From Streptosporangiaceae bacterium (GTDB taxonomy: Bacteria; Actinomycetota; Actinomycetes; Streptosporangiales; Streptosporangiaceae): 34,093 nucleotides of DNA. This document shows positions 1 to 7,800 of the stretch, piece by piece (position 1 is the first letter of the stretch; every line of letters starts with the position of its first letter). The stretch spans positions 1 to 34,093 of the forward strand of contig JASIBJ010000414.1 in the NCBI GenBank assembly GCA_030045215.1, in the 5' to 3' direction. The translations under genes were made by a program, and so were the position numbers. The notes under the pieces were generated by a model that did not search any database, was not told where the DNA came from, and worked only from the letters and a program-made list of their open reading frames with translations.

Positions 1-799
1 CGACCCAGTTGGCATCCACGCTGTACCGCGCGAACCCGCCCGCGAGCTGGTCGTACATGCCGCCGCGCGCCATCGCCGCCGCGGTTCCCGAGGCCATCGC
101 GAGGGCACGGGGCCCGGTATCGCCCACCGACAGCCGCTCGGCGTGCCGGAGCAAGAACTCCAGCACCATGGACGGAGGGAACTTCGGCGCGCCGCCGAAT
201 CCGCCCCGACGCTCGTCGAACTCGGCCGCTAGCTGGCCGACGGCCGCGTCGCACGCCCCGGCCAGCTCGCCAGGAGCCAGACCGGCCGACGCCGAGCCGA
301 CGGCTTGTGTGTCGGTGGCGCGCTCCGCCAGCGCCGCGGCGATCTGGCTGGCCTGCTCGGCGACCTGCGTCCGGTCCTCGCGCCAGGCCTTGGTCACGGC
401 GAGCACGAGGCGCTGGAATTGAGACCTGGGGAAATAGGTGCCGCAGAAGAACGGCTCGCGATCGGCCGTCATGAAGACCGTCATCGGCCAGCCGCCCTGC
501 CCGGTCATGGCCTGGGTCGCGGTCATGTAGACGCTGTCGACATCCGGCCGCTCCTCGCGGTCGACCTTGATCAAGACGAGGTTCTCGTTCATGATCGCCG
601 CGGTCTGCTCGTCCTCGAACGACTCGTGGGCCATCACGTGGCACCAGTGACACGCCGAATATCCGACCGAAAGCAGGACGGGCACATCCCGGTCCCTGGC
701 GGCGGCAAATGCCTCGTCGCACCACGGCCACCAGTCGACCGGGTTATCCGCGTGCTGAAGCAGGTACGGGCTGGTCTGGCCAGCCAGGCGCGCCGCCAT
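1..799 (-). CDS. DUF255 / thioredoxin-fold protein (YyaL/SPATA20 family), N-terminal 266 residues
   Basis: Reading leftward from ATG at 799 the frame stays open to the window edge, so the 3' part is missing; the family is usually about 670 residues. Seen: [17 protein letters not shown] near residue 10, then [17 protein letters not shown] with Cys50 and Cys53 in a CHWC thioredoxin-like motif, GGWPMTVF, and [18 protein letters not shown] just before the edge, all hallmarks of DUF255. The missing part should hold an (alpha/alpha)6-barrel like glycosidase or epimerase domains. The start is supported by GGGGGAAG and GGAG shortly upstream. The protein is probably cytoplasmic and its reaction is not established. 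In mycobacteria, as I recall, the homologue (Rv1084) directly follows mca and a small membrane protein gene; here those lie at 17.8-19.0 kb in the same orientation. Confidence 0.93.
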   Translation of the reverse strand, partial: MAARLAGQTSPYLLQHADNPVDWWPWCDEAFAAARDRDVPVLLSVGYSACHWCHVMAHESFEDEQTAAIMNENLVLIKVDREERPDVDSVYMTATQAMTGQGGWPMTVFMTADREPFFCGTYFPRSQFQRLVLAVTKAWREDRTQVAEQASQIAAALAERATDTQAVGSASAGLAPGELAGACDAAVGQLAAEFDERRGGFGGAPKFPPSMVLEFLLRHAERLSVGDTGPRALAMASGTAAAMARGGMYDQLAGGFARYSVDANWV

Positions 800-1133
800 G
801 GCTCCATCTTCCCCCGGTCGCGCTACCTGGCCGCCAGCCGGGGCCCAGGCAGCTACAATGCTGAGCGCTTCCTGCAGGTCGGCTGTGAATCCGTTCCCGC
901 CTCTGGCCTTCAGACCTCAGGCAGGTCATGCTTGGTCGGATAGGAAGGCCTCCCGGCCGCAGCGGCGCCAGCCCGGCCCGTAGAGTGGATGAACTGACCA
1001 TCGCGGTGGAAATCGCCCGGTACACTCCTCCACGGATGCCATCGAAGGGAGCCCGGCAAGCCCGGTGCCCAACCGACGGCCGCGGCGGTCGTGCTGGGCA
1101 CTTCCCAAAGCGGTAGAGCTATTTGGAGAACCT
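800..1133. other. Divergent intergenic region, no gene recognised
   Basis: This 334-base gap separates the divergent DUF255 and SQD1-like genes. I see no conserved coding frame and no tRNA. A TACAAT hexamer at 854-859 resembles a -10 box but has no -35 box at the right distance. A TACACT hexamer at about 1021-1026 could be a -10 box for the SQD1-like gene, again without a good -35. Promoters for both flanking genes are expected here. Confidence 0.5.
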
Positions 1134-2345
1134 ATGCGCGTACTGGTCCTCGGCGGCGACGGCTTCTGTGGCTGGCCAACTTCGCTGTACCTGTCTGACC
1201 GTGGTCACGACATCACGATCGTGGACAACCTGAGCCGCCGCAAAATCGACGTCGAGCTCGAGGTCGACTCGCTCACGCCGATCCGGCCCATCCACGAGCG
1301 GATCAGCGCCTGGAAGGAAGTCTCGGGCCGGGAGATCGGTTTCGTGAACCTCGACCTGGCCACCGAGTACGACCGGATCGTCGCGGTGCTCAGCGAGATC
1401 CAGCCGGATGCAATCGTTCACTTCGCCGAGCAGCGGGCGGCGCCCTACTCGATGAAGTCCCAGAAAACCAAGCGCTACACGGTCGACAACAACGTCCGGG
1501 CCACGCACAACCTGCTGACCGCCCTGGTCGAGACCCGCGTCGACGCCGCGCTGGCACACCTCGGCACCATGGGCGTGTACGGCTACGGATGGTCGGGCAG
1601 CGCGCCGATCCCCGAGGGCTACCTGACGGTCAAGGTGCCCACGCCAGACGGCGAGATCGAGCGGGAGATCCTGCACCCGGCCAACCCTGGCTCGGTGTAT
1701 CACATGACCAAGACGCTCGACCAGTTGCTGTTCTCCTTCTACGCCAAGAACGACGGGCTGCGGATCACCGACCTGCACCAGGGCATCGTCTGGGGCACTC
1801 AGACCGACCAGACCGCGCGGGACGAGCGCCTGGTCAACCGGTTTGACTACGACGGCGACTACGGCACCGTCCTGAACCGCTTCCTCATGCAGGCCGCAAT
1901 CGGCCATCCGCTCACCGTGCACGGCACCGGCGGCCAGACCCGCGCCTTCATCCACATCCGCGACACCGTCCGCTGCATCGAGATCGCGCTCACGAACCCG
2001 CCGCAGGCCGGCTCCCAGCCAATGGTGCTGAACCAGGTGACTGAGACGCACCGGCTGCTTGACCTGGCCAAGATGATCGGCGACATGACCGGCTGCGAGA
2101 TCGCCTACCTGCCCAACCCGCGTCGGGAGGCGGACGAGAACGAACTGGCCGTGCGCAACGACAATTTCCTCGCGCTTGGCCTGAACCCGACCACGTTGTC
2201 GGAGGGCCTGATGGAGGAGATCTCGGAGATCGCCGCCCGCTACAAGCACCGCGTCGACCCCACGAAGATCATCGCCCGGTCGGTATGGCGGGCCGGGATG
2301 GAGACCTCCGCCGACCTGATGACCGAAGTGCCGACAGAGGAGTAG
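1134..2345 (+). CDS. UDP-sulfoquinovose synthase-like NAD-dependent epimerase (SQD1/SqdB family)
   Basis: A 403-residue extended short-chain dehydrogenase with a Rossmann motif at the N terminus (LVLGGDGFCGW, residues 5-14). It has features specific to SQD1: HFAEQRAAPYSM at 96-107, LGTMG at 143-147, a catalytic YxxxK pair at Tyr189/Lys193, and long stretches such as FLMQAAIGHPLTVHG and PNPR. The family converts UDP-glucose plus sulfite to UDP-sulfoquinovose, the sulfolipid head-group donor. The start is ATG 1134 because GGAG lies 6 bases before it; an in-frame upstream ATG lacks family similarity. Oddity: plant SQD1 has Glu after GTMG, while here the residue is Val148. No sulfolipid glycosyltransferase (SqdX/SQD2) is next to it, so the true product is uncertain; related enzymes make other nucleotide sugars. 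Confidence 0.88.
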   Translation: MRVLVLGGDGFCGWPTSLYLSDRGHDITIVDNLSRRKIDVELEVDSLTPIRPIHERISAWKEVSGREIGFVNLDLATEYDRIVAVLSEIQPDAIVHFAEQRAAPYSMKSQKTKRYTVDNNVRATHNLLTALVETRVDAALAHLGTMGVYGYGWSGSAPIPEGYLTVKVPTPDGEIEREILHPANPGSVYHMTKTLDQLLFSFYAKNDGLRITDLHQGIVWGTQTDQTARDERLVNRFDYDGDYGTVLNRFLMQAAIGHPLTVHGTGGQTRAFIHIRDTVRCIEIALTNPPQAGSQPMVLNQVTETHRLLDLAKMIGDMTGCEIAYLPNPRREADENELAVRNDNFLALGLNPTTLSEGLMEEISEIAARYKHRVDPTKIIARSVWRAGMETSADLMTEVPTEE

Positions 2346-2369
2346 CGCCACCGGAGACTACCCGCTCTG

Positions 2370-2410
2370 CCGCCGCGCCCCGTGAGCCACGGGGCGCGGC
2401 GGTTTGCTTG
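2370..2410 (+). terminator. Rho-independent-type terminator of the SQD1-like gene
   Basis: A perfect 15-bp stem (2370-2384 with 2388-2402) closes a 3-base loop and is followed by TTTGCTT. It lies 25 bases after the SQD1-like stop codon. The downstream zur gene is on the same strand, so this separates two transcripts. Confidence 0.88.
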
Positions 2411-2538
2411 CCAGGCAGCGGTTCTTGCCGGGCCCGGTTAACCCGGCACGGGTAGCTATCCCGCCCGGCCGGGTCCGCCGCACGGGCGCCTCGGCGCTCG
2501 CCGCCGAACCACCGCCATCGGGCTGCTACCGTGCGTGT

Positions 2539-2970
2539 GTGAGCTCACCGCAGCCCGCCGGGTCGCCTGCCGCCGCGCGCGGCACGAGGATCCGCGGCAC
2601 TCGCCAGGCCGAAGTCCTGTCGGCCGCGCTTGACGGGCTGCCCGGATTCTGCAGTGCCCAGCAGATTCACGCGGAACTGCGCCGGCGGGGCGAGCACATC
2701 GGCCTGACGACCGTGTACCGGCACTTGCAGGTGCTCAGTGAGGACGGGCAGGTCGACGCCATCTCGAGCGCGAGCGGCGAGACCCTGTACCGGCGTTGCC
2801 GGACCGATGCCCATCATCACCACCTGACCTGCCGCAACTGCGGTCGCAGCGTCGAGGTGGAAGGCAAGGCAGTGGAGCGCTGGGCCGAGCAAGTTGCGGC
2901 CCAGGCCGGGTTTGCCGACGTGGGACATACCGTGGAGCTCTTCGGGCTTTGCCCGGATTGCTCGACTTGA
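2539..2970 (+). CDS. zur: Zinc-responsive Fur-family repressor Zur
   Basis: A 143-residue Fur-family protein. Residues 20-80 form the winged helix with the recognition segment GLTTVYRHLQ. The hinge and dimer domain has Cys87, the histidine run HHHH at 92-95, and two CxxC pairs, Cys98/Cys101 and Cys138/Cys141, which in the family hold a structural zinc. VEVEGKAVERWAEQVA and HTVELFG match actinobacterial Zur better than Fur or Nur. Zur binds DNA when zinc is plentiful and represses zinc uptake and zinc-free ribosomal protein genes. The start is placed at GTG 2539 because family similarity begins just after it; 45 further in-frame upstream codons look non-coding. No ribosome binding site is obvious. 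No zinc transporter is in the window, so it acts on distant targets. Confidence 0.9.
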   Translation: MSSPQPAGSPAAARGTRIRGTRQAEVLSAALDGLPGFCSAQQIHAELRRRGEHIGLTTVYRHLQVLSEDGQVDAISSASGETLYRRCRTDAHHHHLTCRNCGRSVEVEGKAVERWAEQVAAQAGFADVGHTVELFGLCPDCST

Positions 2971-3048
2971 TCGATATCTCTACGGGTTTTGTCGTTGTCG
3001 TTGAGGTTGTTCCATCTCCCGCAGGGCGGGCGATCGACGCAGCCAGGT

Positions 3049-3687
3049 CTAGCGGGTCGGCAGGTCCGAATCGCCGACATGCTCGGCCAGCCAGGCATCG
3101 AGCGGGCGCGCGGCGGCGAGAAAGTCAGTGATCCGCGTCTTCGCCTCCGCCGTGCCGAGCCAGGCTCCGACCGGCCATTCCTTCCAGGCGGTGAGCCCCT
3201 TGCAGCGCAGCAATTCAATCCGCGGATGGTCGGCCGGGTAGCCCCTGGGCGCGGCCTTGAGCGTTTCGTGCCCGCCCACCGCGATATCGTGCGCGCGCAC
3301 GTCGTCGATCACCTTCTCCAGCGCGCCGCCTGAACCTTCATCGGCGACAGCCTGCCTGTACCGGTCGAGCTGGTCGGGAGCCATGTAATGCATGCCGCTG
3401 CCCGCGGCGAGGCCTGCGACGGAAAGCTGAATGTAGCCGTCACCGATGACCGCGCTGATGGTCGTCTTGTACGGCGACTTGTCCTTGCTGAACCGCACGT
3501 CGCGGTACGGCCGGAAGATCTTCCCCTCACCGTACTCGGGCCCGAGTTCGGTCAGCAGCTCGGTCATCGGGCGCAAGACGCAGTCCTCGTAGATCTGCTT
3601 GTGGGCCAGCCAGTAGGTCTTGGAGTTGTCGGCCGCGAGCCCTTCATAGAAGTCGACCGCCTCCTCTGGCCAGCCCTGGAATGCCAT
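3049..3687 (-). CDS. DUF2461 family protein
   Basis: A 212-residue soluble protein matching the DUF2461 (TIGR02453) family: FQGWPEEAVDFYEGLAADN at the N terminus, then a FRPYRDVRFSKDKSPYKT motif and YIQLSVAG. Its biochemical role is unknown. The start is taken at ATG 3687, where family similarity begins; an in-frame ATG at 3738 would add 17 residues unlike the family, although one of those (a CxxC-like CSDC) could be chance. The stop lies 78 bases from the convergent zur stop. It follows the membrane glycosyltransferase-like gene by about 105 bases on the same strand and may be cotranscribed with it. Confidence 0.82.
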   Translation of the reverse strand: MAFQGWPEEAVDFYEGLAADNSKTYWLAHKQIYEDCVLRPMTELLTELGPEYGEGKIFRPYRDVRFSKDKSPYKTTISAVIGDGYIQLSVAGLAAGSGMHYMAPDQLDRYRQAVADEGSGGALEKVIDDVRAHDIAVGGHETLKAAPRGYPADHPRIELLRCKGLTAWKEWPVGAWLGTAEAKTRITDFLAAARPLDAWLAEHVGDSDLPTR

Positions 3688-3792
3688 TTCGAGCCTCGCT
3701 TCTGAAGTCGGCGGATCGTCGCAGTCTGAGCATGGCATGACCGGCCGACGCTGGCCTAACCTCTCGACCAGGCGACTCCCGGGCGCCGGACA

Positions 3793-5085
3793 CTACGCCA
3801 CGAGGACGGTTCTGGGTGCCTCCTGCTGGCGGGCGGACCCGGCCGATTCCGGTTGCCAGCACCACCGGGCCGGAGCGAGCACGATTGCCACGCCAATCAG
3901 GACGACCAGGCCCAGCCGTGCGTCGCCGCGCAGGTTCCCGTCAATCGTGAGCGCAGGAAACACGTTAAGCGCGAAGAAAACGAGCGCGGTCCAGAACGGA
4001 ATCGGACGACGAGCCCCGACCAGGTCCCACAGCATCGCCCCGACGAGCAGGCCGGGGGTGTAGTAGCCGTGCGCGGCCGGGTCCAGCCCGATCCTGGCTG
4101 CCGCGCCCAGCAGCAGCACCGCGGGCCAGCGGCCCCGCCGGACGGCAATCGCGCCGAGCAGGCAGCCCAGAGCTATCTGAGCCGGCCGGACCCATGCCGG
4201 ACCTTCCTTCGAGTCGACGCCGAGCACGCGCAGGCCCGAGGCGGGCGCGTTGTAGATGTGGAAGTGCAGCGCCGCAGCCGTGCCACCGGGATCGGCGAGG
4301 TAGAACGGCAGCCAGCCGGCCGCTATCACGACGAGAGCGGCACTCGCGGCAAGCAAGCACGGGCGCAGGCTCTCGCGCGCCGGCCGACCAGCCAGGTCGG
4401 CCGCCCGCCAGGCACCGATGCCGGCCGCCAGCAGCAAGACCGGCAGGAAGATGAGGCCCCAGGGCTTGGCATCGACAGACAGGCCGAGCGCCAGTCCGGT
4501 CAGCACCGGACGGCCCCTGACTCCGGCCAGCACCGCGAGCCCGGCAAACAGCAGCGCCAGCACATCATCGAGGTGGCCGTCCCCGACGGCCAGGGTTTCC
4601 CAGGCGACCATGAAAATTGCCGAGCCGGTCAGGAACGTCCATCGCGCTGCCCGGCTGGTGAGCAGTTCCGGACGGGCGATCCCCATAACTCGCCAGATCA
4701 CCAGGAGGATCACCAGGCCGATGGCCGACATGATCAAATCGGCCGCGACCACCCCGTTGTCCGGGCTAAGTACCCGGATCGGTCCGGCGACCGCGAAGGC
4801 TAGCGGCCCGATCTGCAGGCAGGGGTAGCTGGCATACAGATGCAGGCCGCCTGCCAGATGGGCAAACTGCCCGCCAGGGCAGGAGTACCCCGCTGGTCCG
4901 GAGTAGAGCAGCCGACTGCCCGGCACCAGGAACGCCTTCCAGTCCAGACCGCTGCCTACCCGCCGCCCGGTTGAGCCGAGCAGCGAGAACTTGGCGCAGA
5001 CTACGGTCCAGGAGACGAGCAGGACTAGCTGCCAGCGCGGCGGCAGCCAGCCCAGCCCGCTCGGCTGGCTTCCGGAATCGCGCAC
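3793..5085 (-). CDS. Polytopic membrane protein, probable GT-C-type glycosyltransferase
   Basis: A 430-residue protein with about ten hydrophobic segments spread from residue 20 to the C terminus. It has a short N-terminal loop with acidic and aromatic residues (GLDWKAFLVPGSRLLY) and the stretch HLDDVLALLFAGLAVLAG followed by LTGLALGLSVDAKPWGLIFLP. These resemble the DUF2029/GT-C mannosyltransferase group, which uses lipid-linked sugars at the outer face of the membrane. The similarity is topological and in the AKPWGL-type motif, so donor and acceptor are unknown. The GTG start at 5085 has AGGAG 11 bases before it. The protein is not recognisably part of a sugar cluster here. Confidence 0.68.
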   Translation of the reverse strand: MRDSGSQPSGLGWLPPRWQLVLLVSWTVVCAKFSLLGSTGRRVGSGLDWKAFLVPGSRLLYSGPAGYSCPGGQFAHLAGGLHLYASYPCLQIGPLAFAVAGPIRVLSPDNGVVAADLIMSAIGLVILLVIWRVMGIARPELLTSRAARWTFLTGSAIFMVAWETLAVGDGHLDDVLALLFAGLAVLAGVRGRPVLTGLALGLSVDAKPWGLIFLPVLLLAAGIGAWRAADLAGRPARESLRPCLLAASAALVVIAAGWLPFYLADPGGTAAALHFHIYNAPASGLRVLGVDSKEGPAWVRPAQIALGCLLGAIAVRRGRWPAVLLLGAAARIGLDPAAHGYYTPGLLVGAMLWDLVGARRPIPFWTALVFFALNVFPALTIDGNLRGDARLGLVVLIGVAIVLAPARWCWQPESAGSARQQEAPRTVLVA

Positions 5086-5105
5086 CGGCGCTATCGCTCC
5101 TGTCT

Positions 5106-5129
5106 GCCCGCCTGACGGTCTTGGCGGGC
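5106..5129 (-). terminator. Possible terminator of the sedolisin gene
   Basis: GCCCGCC at 5106-5112 pairs perfectly with GGCGGGC at 5123-5129 across a 10-base loop, with more imperfect pairing outside. It lies about 80 bases past the sedolisin stop. There is no T-run, so this is a weak call. Confidence 0.4.
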
Positions 5130-5210
5130 CAGGAGCACTTTATCCGGTCTGTTAGTGGCTGGGCGGATCCGACCTCGTTCCGGCAGGTCAAGAGGTCAGG
5201 ATTTGGTTCC

Positions 5211-7631
5211 CTAATTGACGGCCCAGATCTCCCCGGCCGATCCGTAGCAGTCTTCCTGGACCAGAGCGGTGCCGCTGCCGCCGTCGCCAGGGTCATCCAG
5301 GCACTTCCCCGAGTAGTTGTTGATCAGCTCGCCGCCCGGCCCGATCAGCCACACCTGGGAGGCCTGGGTGCTCCCTTCGCAGAGATTCTGCACAACGGCC
5401 GTCCCGTCCAGCGGGCTGCTGATGAAGCTCGGCCCGGGCACGTCGAAGCAGTCGCCGGTCACCTCGATGCTGCCGTCCCCGTGCACCGTGATCATCTGGT
5501 CGGCCGTATTCGCATCGCAGCCGACCACCTCGATCGGCCCTGGTATGTCCCCTGCGCCTGAGCCCGCGGCGCACAAGCCGCGGCCGCCCGCCACCAGCGG
5601 CCCGGCGGGCAGCGTCCAGCGCACGTCCCCGGACTCGTTACATGGGCCGAGTCGCACCCGCTGGCTGGCGGACACCCTGCCGACGGCCAGGCATCCGCCG
5701 CCCTCAGCGTTTCTCAGCATGCCGTAGCCGGCTGCGATCCAGCCTTGCGCAGCCGAGCCGAGCTGGCAGGTGGCAAGCACCAGAGTGGATCCCGAGCGGC
5801 CCAGGCACTGGGGGCCCGCAGAGAGGGCGCCGGCGCTGCCTGGCGACCCGCCGGAGCTGTAGTTCCAGAGCTGCCCAGCCACGCTGGCGCACTGCTCGAT
5901 CCTCACCGCGGAGCCCGCCTGGCCGGCGCCGGCATCGAGGCAAAGCCCGGTATCGTGCAGGCTCATTCGCCCTGGGGCATCGCCGGTGGTGGTAAGGGAC
6001 GCGACACTGACGATCATGAAGCGCAGGGATCCGGTCATGCCCGTCGCGGCATCCTTCGCGGTGACGGTTACCTGCTGGCTTGCCGGAGCCTGCGGGAGCA
6101 CGCCGCTGATGACGGCGTCGGTGGAGCCCGGAATTGCCCGGATCGACAGTCCCTGCGGCAGCCCGGTCGCGCCGTAGGCCAGGGAAGTCGCCTGCTGCCT
6201 GGCGTCGAGGCCGGTGATCCGCAGCCAGAATCTGGCGCCCGCGCCGACGTCCTGCGTGCCGGGGTCCTGAAGCGTGACCGGCCGCGTGCCGTGATCGCCG
6301 AAGGCGCCGACGCCGTCGGGCGTGCCGAGTCCCGTCGGCCCGTCATAGCCGCGGACCGCATTGCAGAGGTAGGGCCGGCTGGGCTCGCAGGTGCCGTTGC
6401 TGCCACCGATCACGTCGAACAGGCCGGCGGAATCCCGGTAGGGATAGGAGGCCGGGTACGTACCGAGGGCCGGCGTACCCGCTAGCGCGTACACGCCGGT
6501 GATGATGGCGGTGGCGATGCTCGTACCGCCGACCTCCACCCATGGCTGGCCGCCGCCGGCGTAGGTGTCATAGATCGCGACGCCGGTGCCGGGGTCGGCA
6601 TCGGCCGATACGTCGTTGTCGGTGCGGTTCAGGCAGCCTGCCGGGTTATCGTCCACCTTCTCGGTCTGCCAGGAGGGCTTGGGCTCGAGCATTGAGCAGC
6701 CCGAGCCTGTGCCCAGGTTGTACGAGCTCCCATTGCGCCCGGCCTCGCCGCCGCTACCCCAGGCCCTCTCGATCCAGTGGCGGCTGGCTGATTTGTCCGG
6801 CCGCAGCGTGGTACCGCCTACGGCGGTGACGTACTGGCTGGCCGCCGGGTAACTGACGGCGTAGCCGTAGTCGCCGGACGCGACATCGACCGCGTCGCCG
6901 GGATGGTTGAAGTACTTGTCGTACGTCGTCTCGCCGGGAAACTCGGCGCCCGACCAGCTGTTGTTGATGAACCGCGCCCCGGTGGCGGCGGCGGTCGCCT
7001 CGGCCAGGCCAAGCTGTCGGATGCTCGGGTAGCTGGCCTCGATCAGCACAATGCGGCAGTTGGGGCAGATGGCCGAGATCATCTCCACGTCGACCGCCTC
7101 TTCCAGGCCCCAGTCCGCGTTAGGCCTCGGCAGCGGGGCTGCCTTGCCCGCCTGGTTCAGGACCCGCAGGCAGCCGGTGGCGGGGGTGCATGGCCGCAGG
7201 CCGAACTCCCGGCGGTACACGGCCAGGTTCGCAGCCAGATCGGGGTTGTTGTAAGCGTCGACGACGGCGACCGTCTCGCCTTGGCCTCCACGTGCCGAGG
7301 CGCGCACGAGCCGGTAGGCGCTGCGCAGGCTCGCCGGTCCGTACCCGTCCTGGCTCGCCGATGCGGTCCCGCTCGCGCCGCCCAGAGCCGGCCGGGGTCT
7401 GCCCGCGACCCGGATCACCACCTGGCAGGACATCATGCCCGCCTGGCTGGATGGCGGGCAGATCTGGCGCTCACCGGCGGGCAAGCCCGCAGCAGCCGCC
7501 CGGCGCGCGGCCGGTGCGGCGGCCCCGGGCCCGGATGGCACCGCCAGTGCCGCCGCGGGCACCGCGAGCGTAAGCAGGCCAGCCGCGATCGCTAACCGGG
7601 CGAGTGCGGCCAGAGCTCGGGTCCTGCCCAT
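5211..7631 (-). CDS. Secreted sedolisin (S53) peptidase with C-terminal ricin-type lectin domains
   Basis: An 806-residue exported protein. A signal peptide occupies residues 1-30. The catalytic domain runs from about 96 (YGPASLRSAY) to 445. The sedolisin signature is complete: Glu177 and Asp181 in WGLEEAVDVE, the oxyanion Asp254 in SGDYG, the nucleophile Ser371 in GGTSIAT, and the calcium-site segment FDVIGGSNG with GLGTPDG. Residues about 455-545 look like a putative-Ig domain. Residues 560-806 hold two ricin-B trefoils with six QxW-like repeats (QLWN 587, QVWLI 759, EIWAV 801). Only about 65 residues lie between signal peptide and catalytic core, so the usual large pro-kumamolisin domain is absent. 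The likely role is acid-tolerant extracellular proteolysis aimed at glycan-bearing substrates. GGAGG precedes the ATG at 7631. Confidence 0.93.
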   Translation of the reverse strand: MGRTRALAALARLAIAAGLLTLAVPAAALAVPSGPGAAAPAARRAAAAGLPAGERQICPPSSQAGMMSCQVVIRVAGRPRPALGGASGTASASQDGYGPASLRSAYRLVRASARGGQGETVAVVDAYNNPDLAANLAVYRREFGLRPCTPATGCLRVLNQAGKAAPLPRPNADWGLEEAVDVEMISAICPNCRIVLIEASYPSIRQLGLAEATAAATGARFINNSWSGAEFPGETTYDKYFNHPGDAVDVASGDYGYAVSYPAASQYVTAVGGTTLRPDKSASRHWIERAWGSGGEAGRNGSSYNLGTGSGCSMLEPKPSWQTEKVDDNPAGCLNRTDNDVSADADPGTGVAIYDTYAGGGQPWVEVGGTSIATAIITGVYALAGTPALGTYPASYPYRDSAGLFDVIGGSNGTCEPSRPYLCNAVRGYDGPTGLGTPDGVGAFGDHGTRPVTLQDPGTQDVGAGARFWLRITGLDARQQATSLAYGATGLPQGLSIRAIPGSTDAVISGVLPQAPASQQVTVTAKDAATGMTGSLRFMIVSVASLTTTGDAPGRMSLHDTGLCLDAGAGQAGSAVRIEQCASVAGQLWNYSSGGSPGSAGALSAGPQCLGRSGSTLVLATCQLGSAAQGWIAAGYGMLRNAEGGGCLAVGRVSASQRVRLGPCNESGDVRWTLPAGPLVAGGRGLCAAGSGAGDIPGPIEVVGCDANTADQMITVHGDGSIEVTGDCFDVPGPSFISSPLDGTAVVQNLCEGSTQASQVWLIGPGGELINNYSGKCLDDPGDGGSGTALVQEDCYGSAGEIWAVN

Positions 7632-7696
7632 GTGCGCCTCCGGGAGGTCACGCTAGAGGTGTGCCATTGCCCTGCATATCCCGGCCGGCCGTCGCG

Positions 7697-7725
7697 ACGG
7701 AATCGCGGTGTTATAACGGAATCGC
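7697..7725. promoter_or_regulatory. Direct repeats around a palindrome upstream of the sedolisin gene
   Basis: ACGGAATCGC occurs twice, at 7697-7706 and 7716-7725, exactly 19 bases apart. The perfect palindrome GTTATAAC (7710-7717) runs from the spacer into the second repeat. The arrangement lies 66-94 bases before the sedolisin start and looks like a regulator site overlapping a -10 element (TATAAC on the minus strand). No factor can be named. Confidence 0.5.
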
Positions 7726-7800
7726 TTCGGTCTGGAGACTCGGCTCGGTGCTCGCGCACCCGTCGAAGGCTGGCTCGGGCCGCGGCTCAGCCCGGAGCCC

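Noticed and set aside
854..859. TACAAT as a promoter -10 box
   Set aside because: There is no -35-like sequence 16-19 bases away, and its position does not suit either flanking start better than chance.
1119..2351. Long open frame of 410 codons antisense to the SQD1-like gene
   Set aside because: It mirrors the codon pattern of the real gene in high-GC DNA, has no recognisable domain, and the plus strand encodes a clear SQD1 family member.
3853..4803. Open frame of 316 codons on the plus strand antisense to the membrane glycosyltransferase-like gene
   Set aside because: The product is Arg/Gln/His-rich and low in complexity, without domains; the minus strand gives a plausible polytopic membrane protein.
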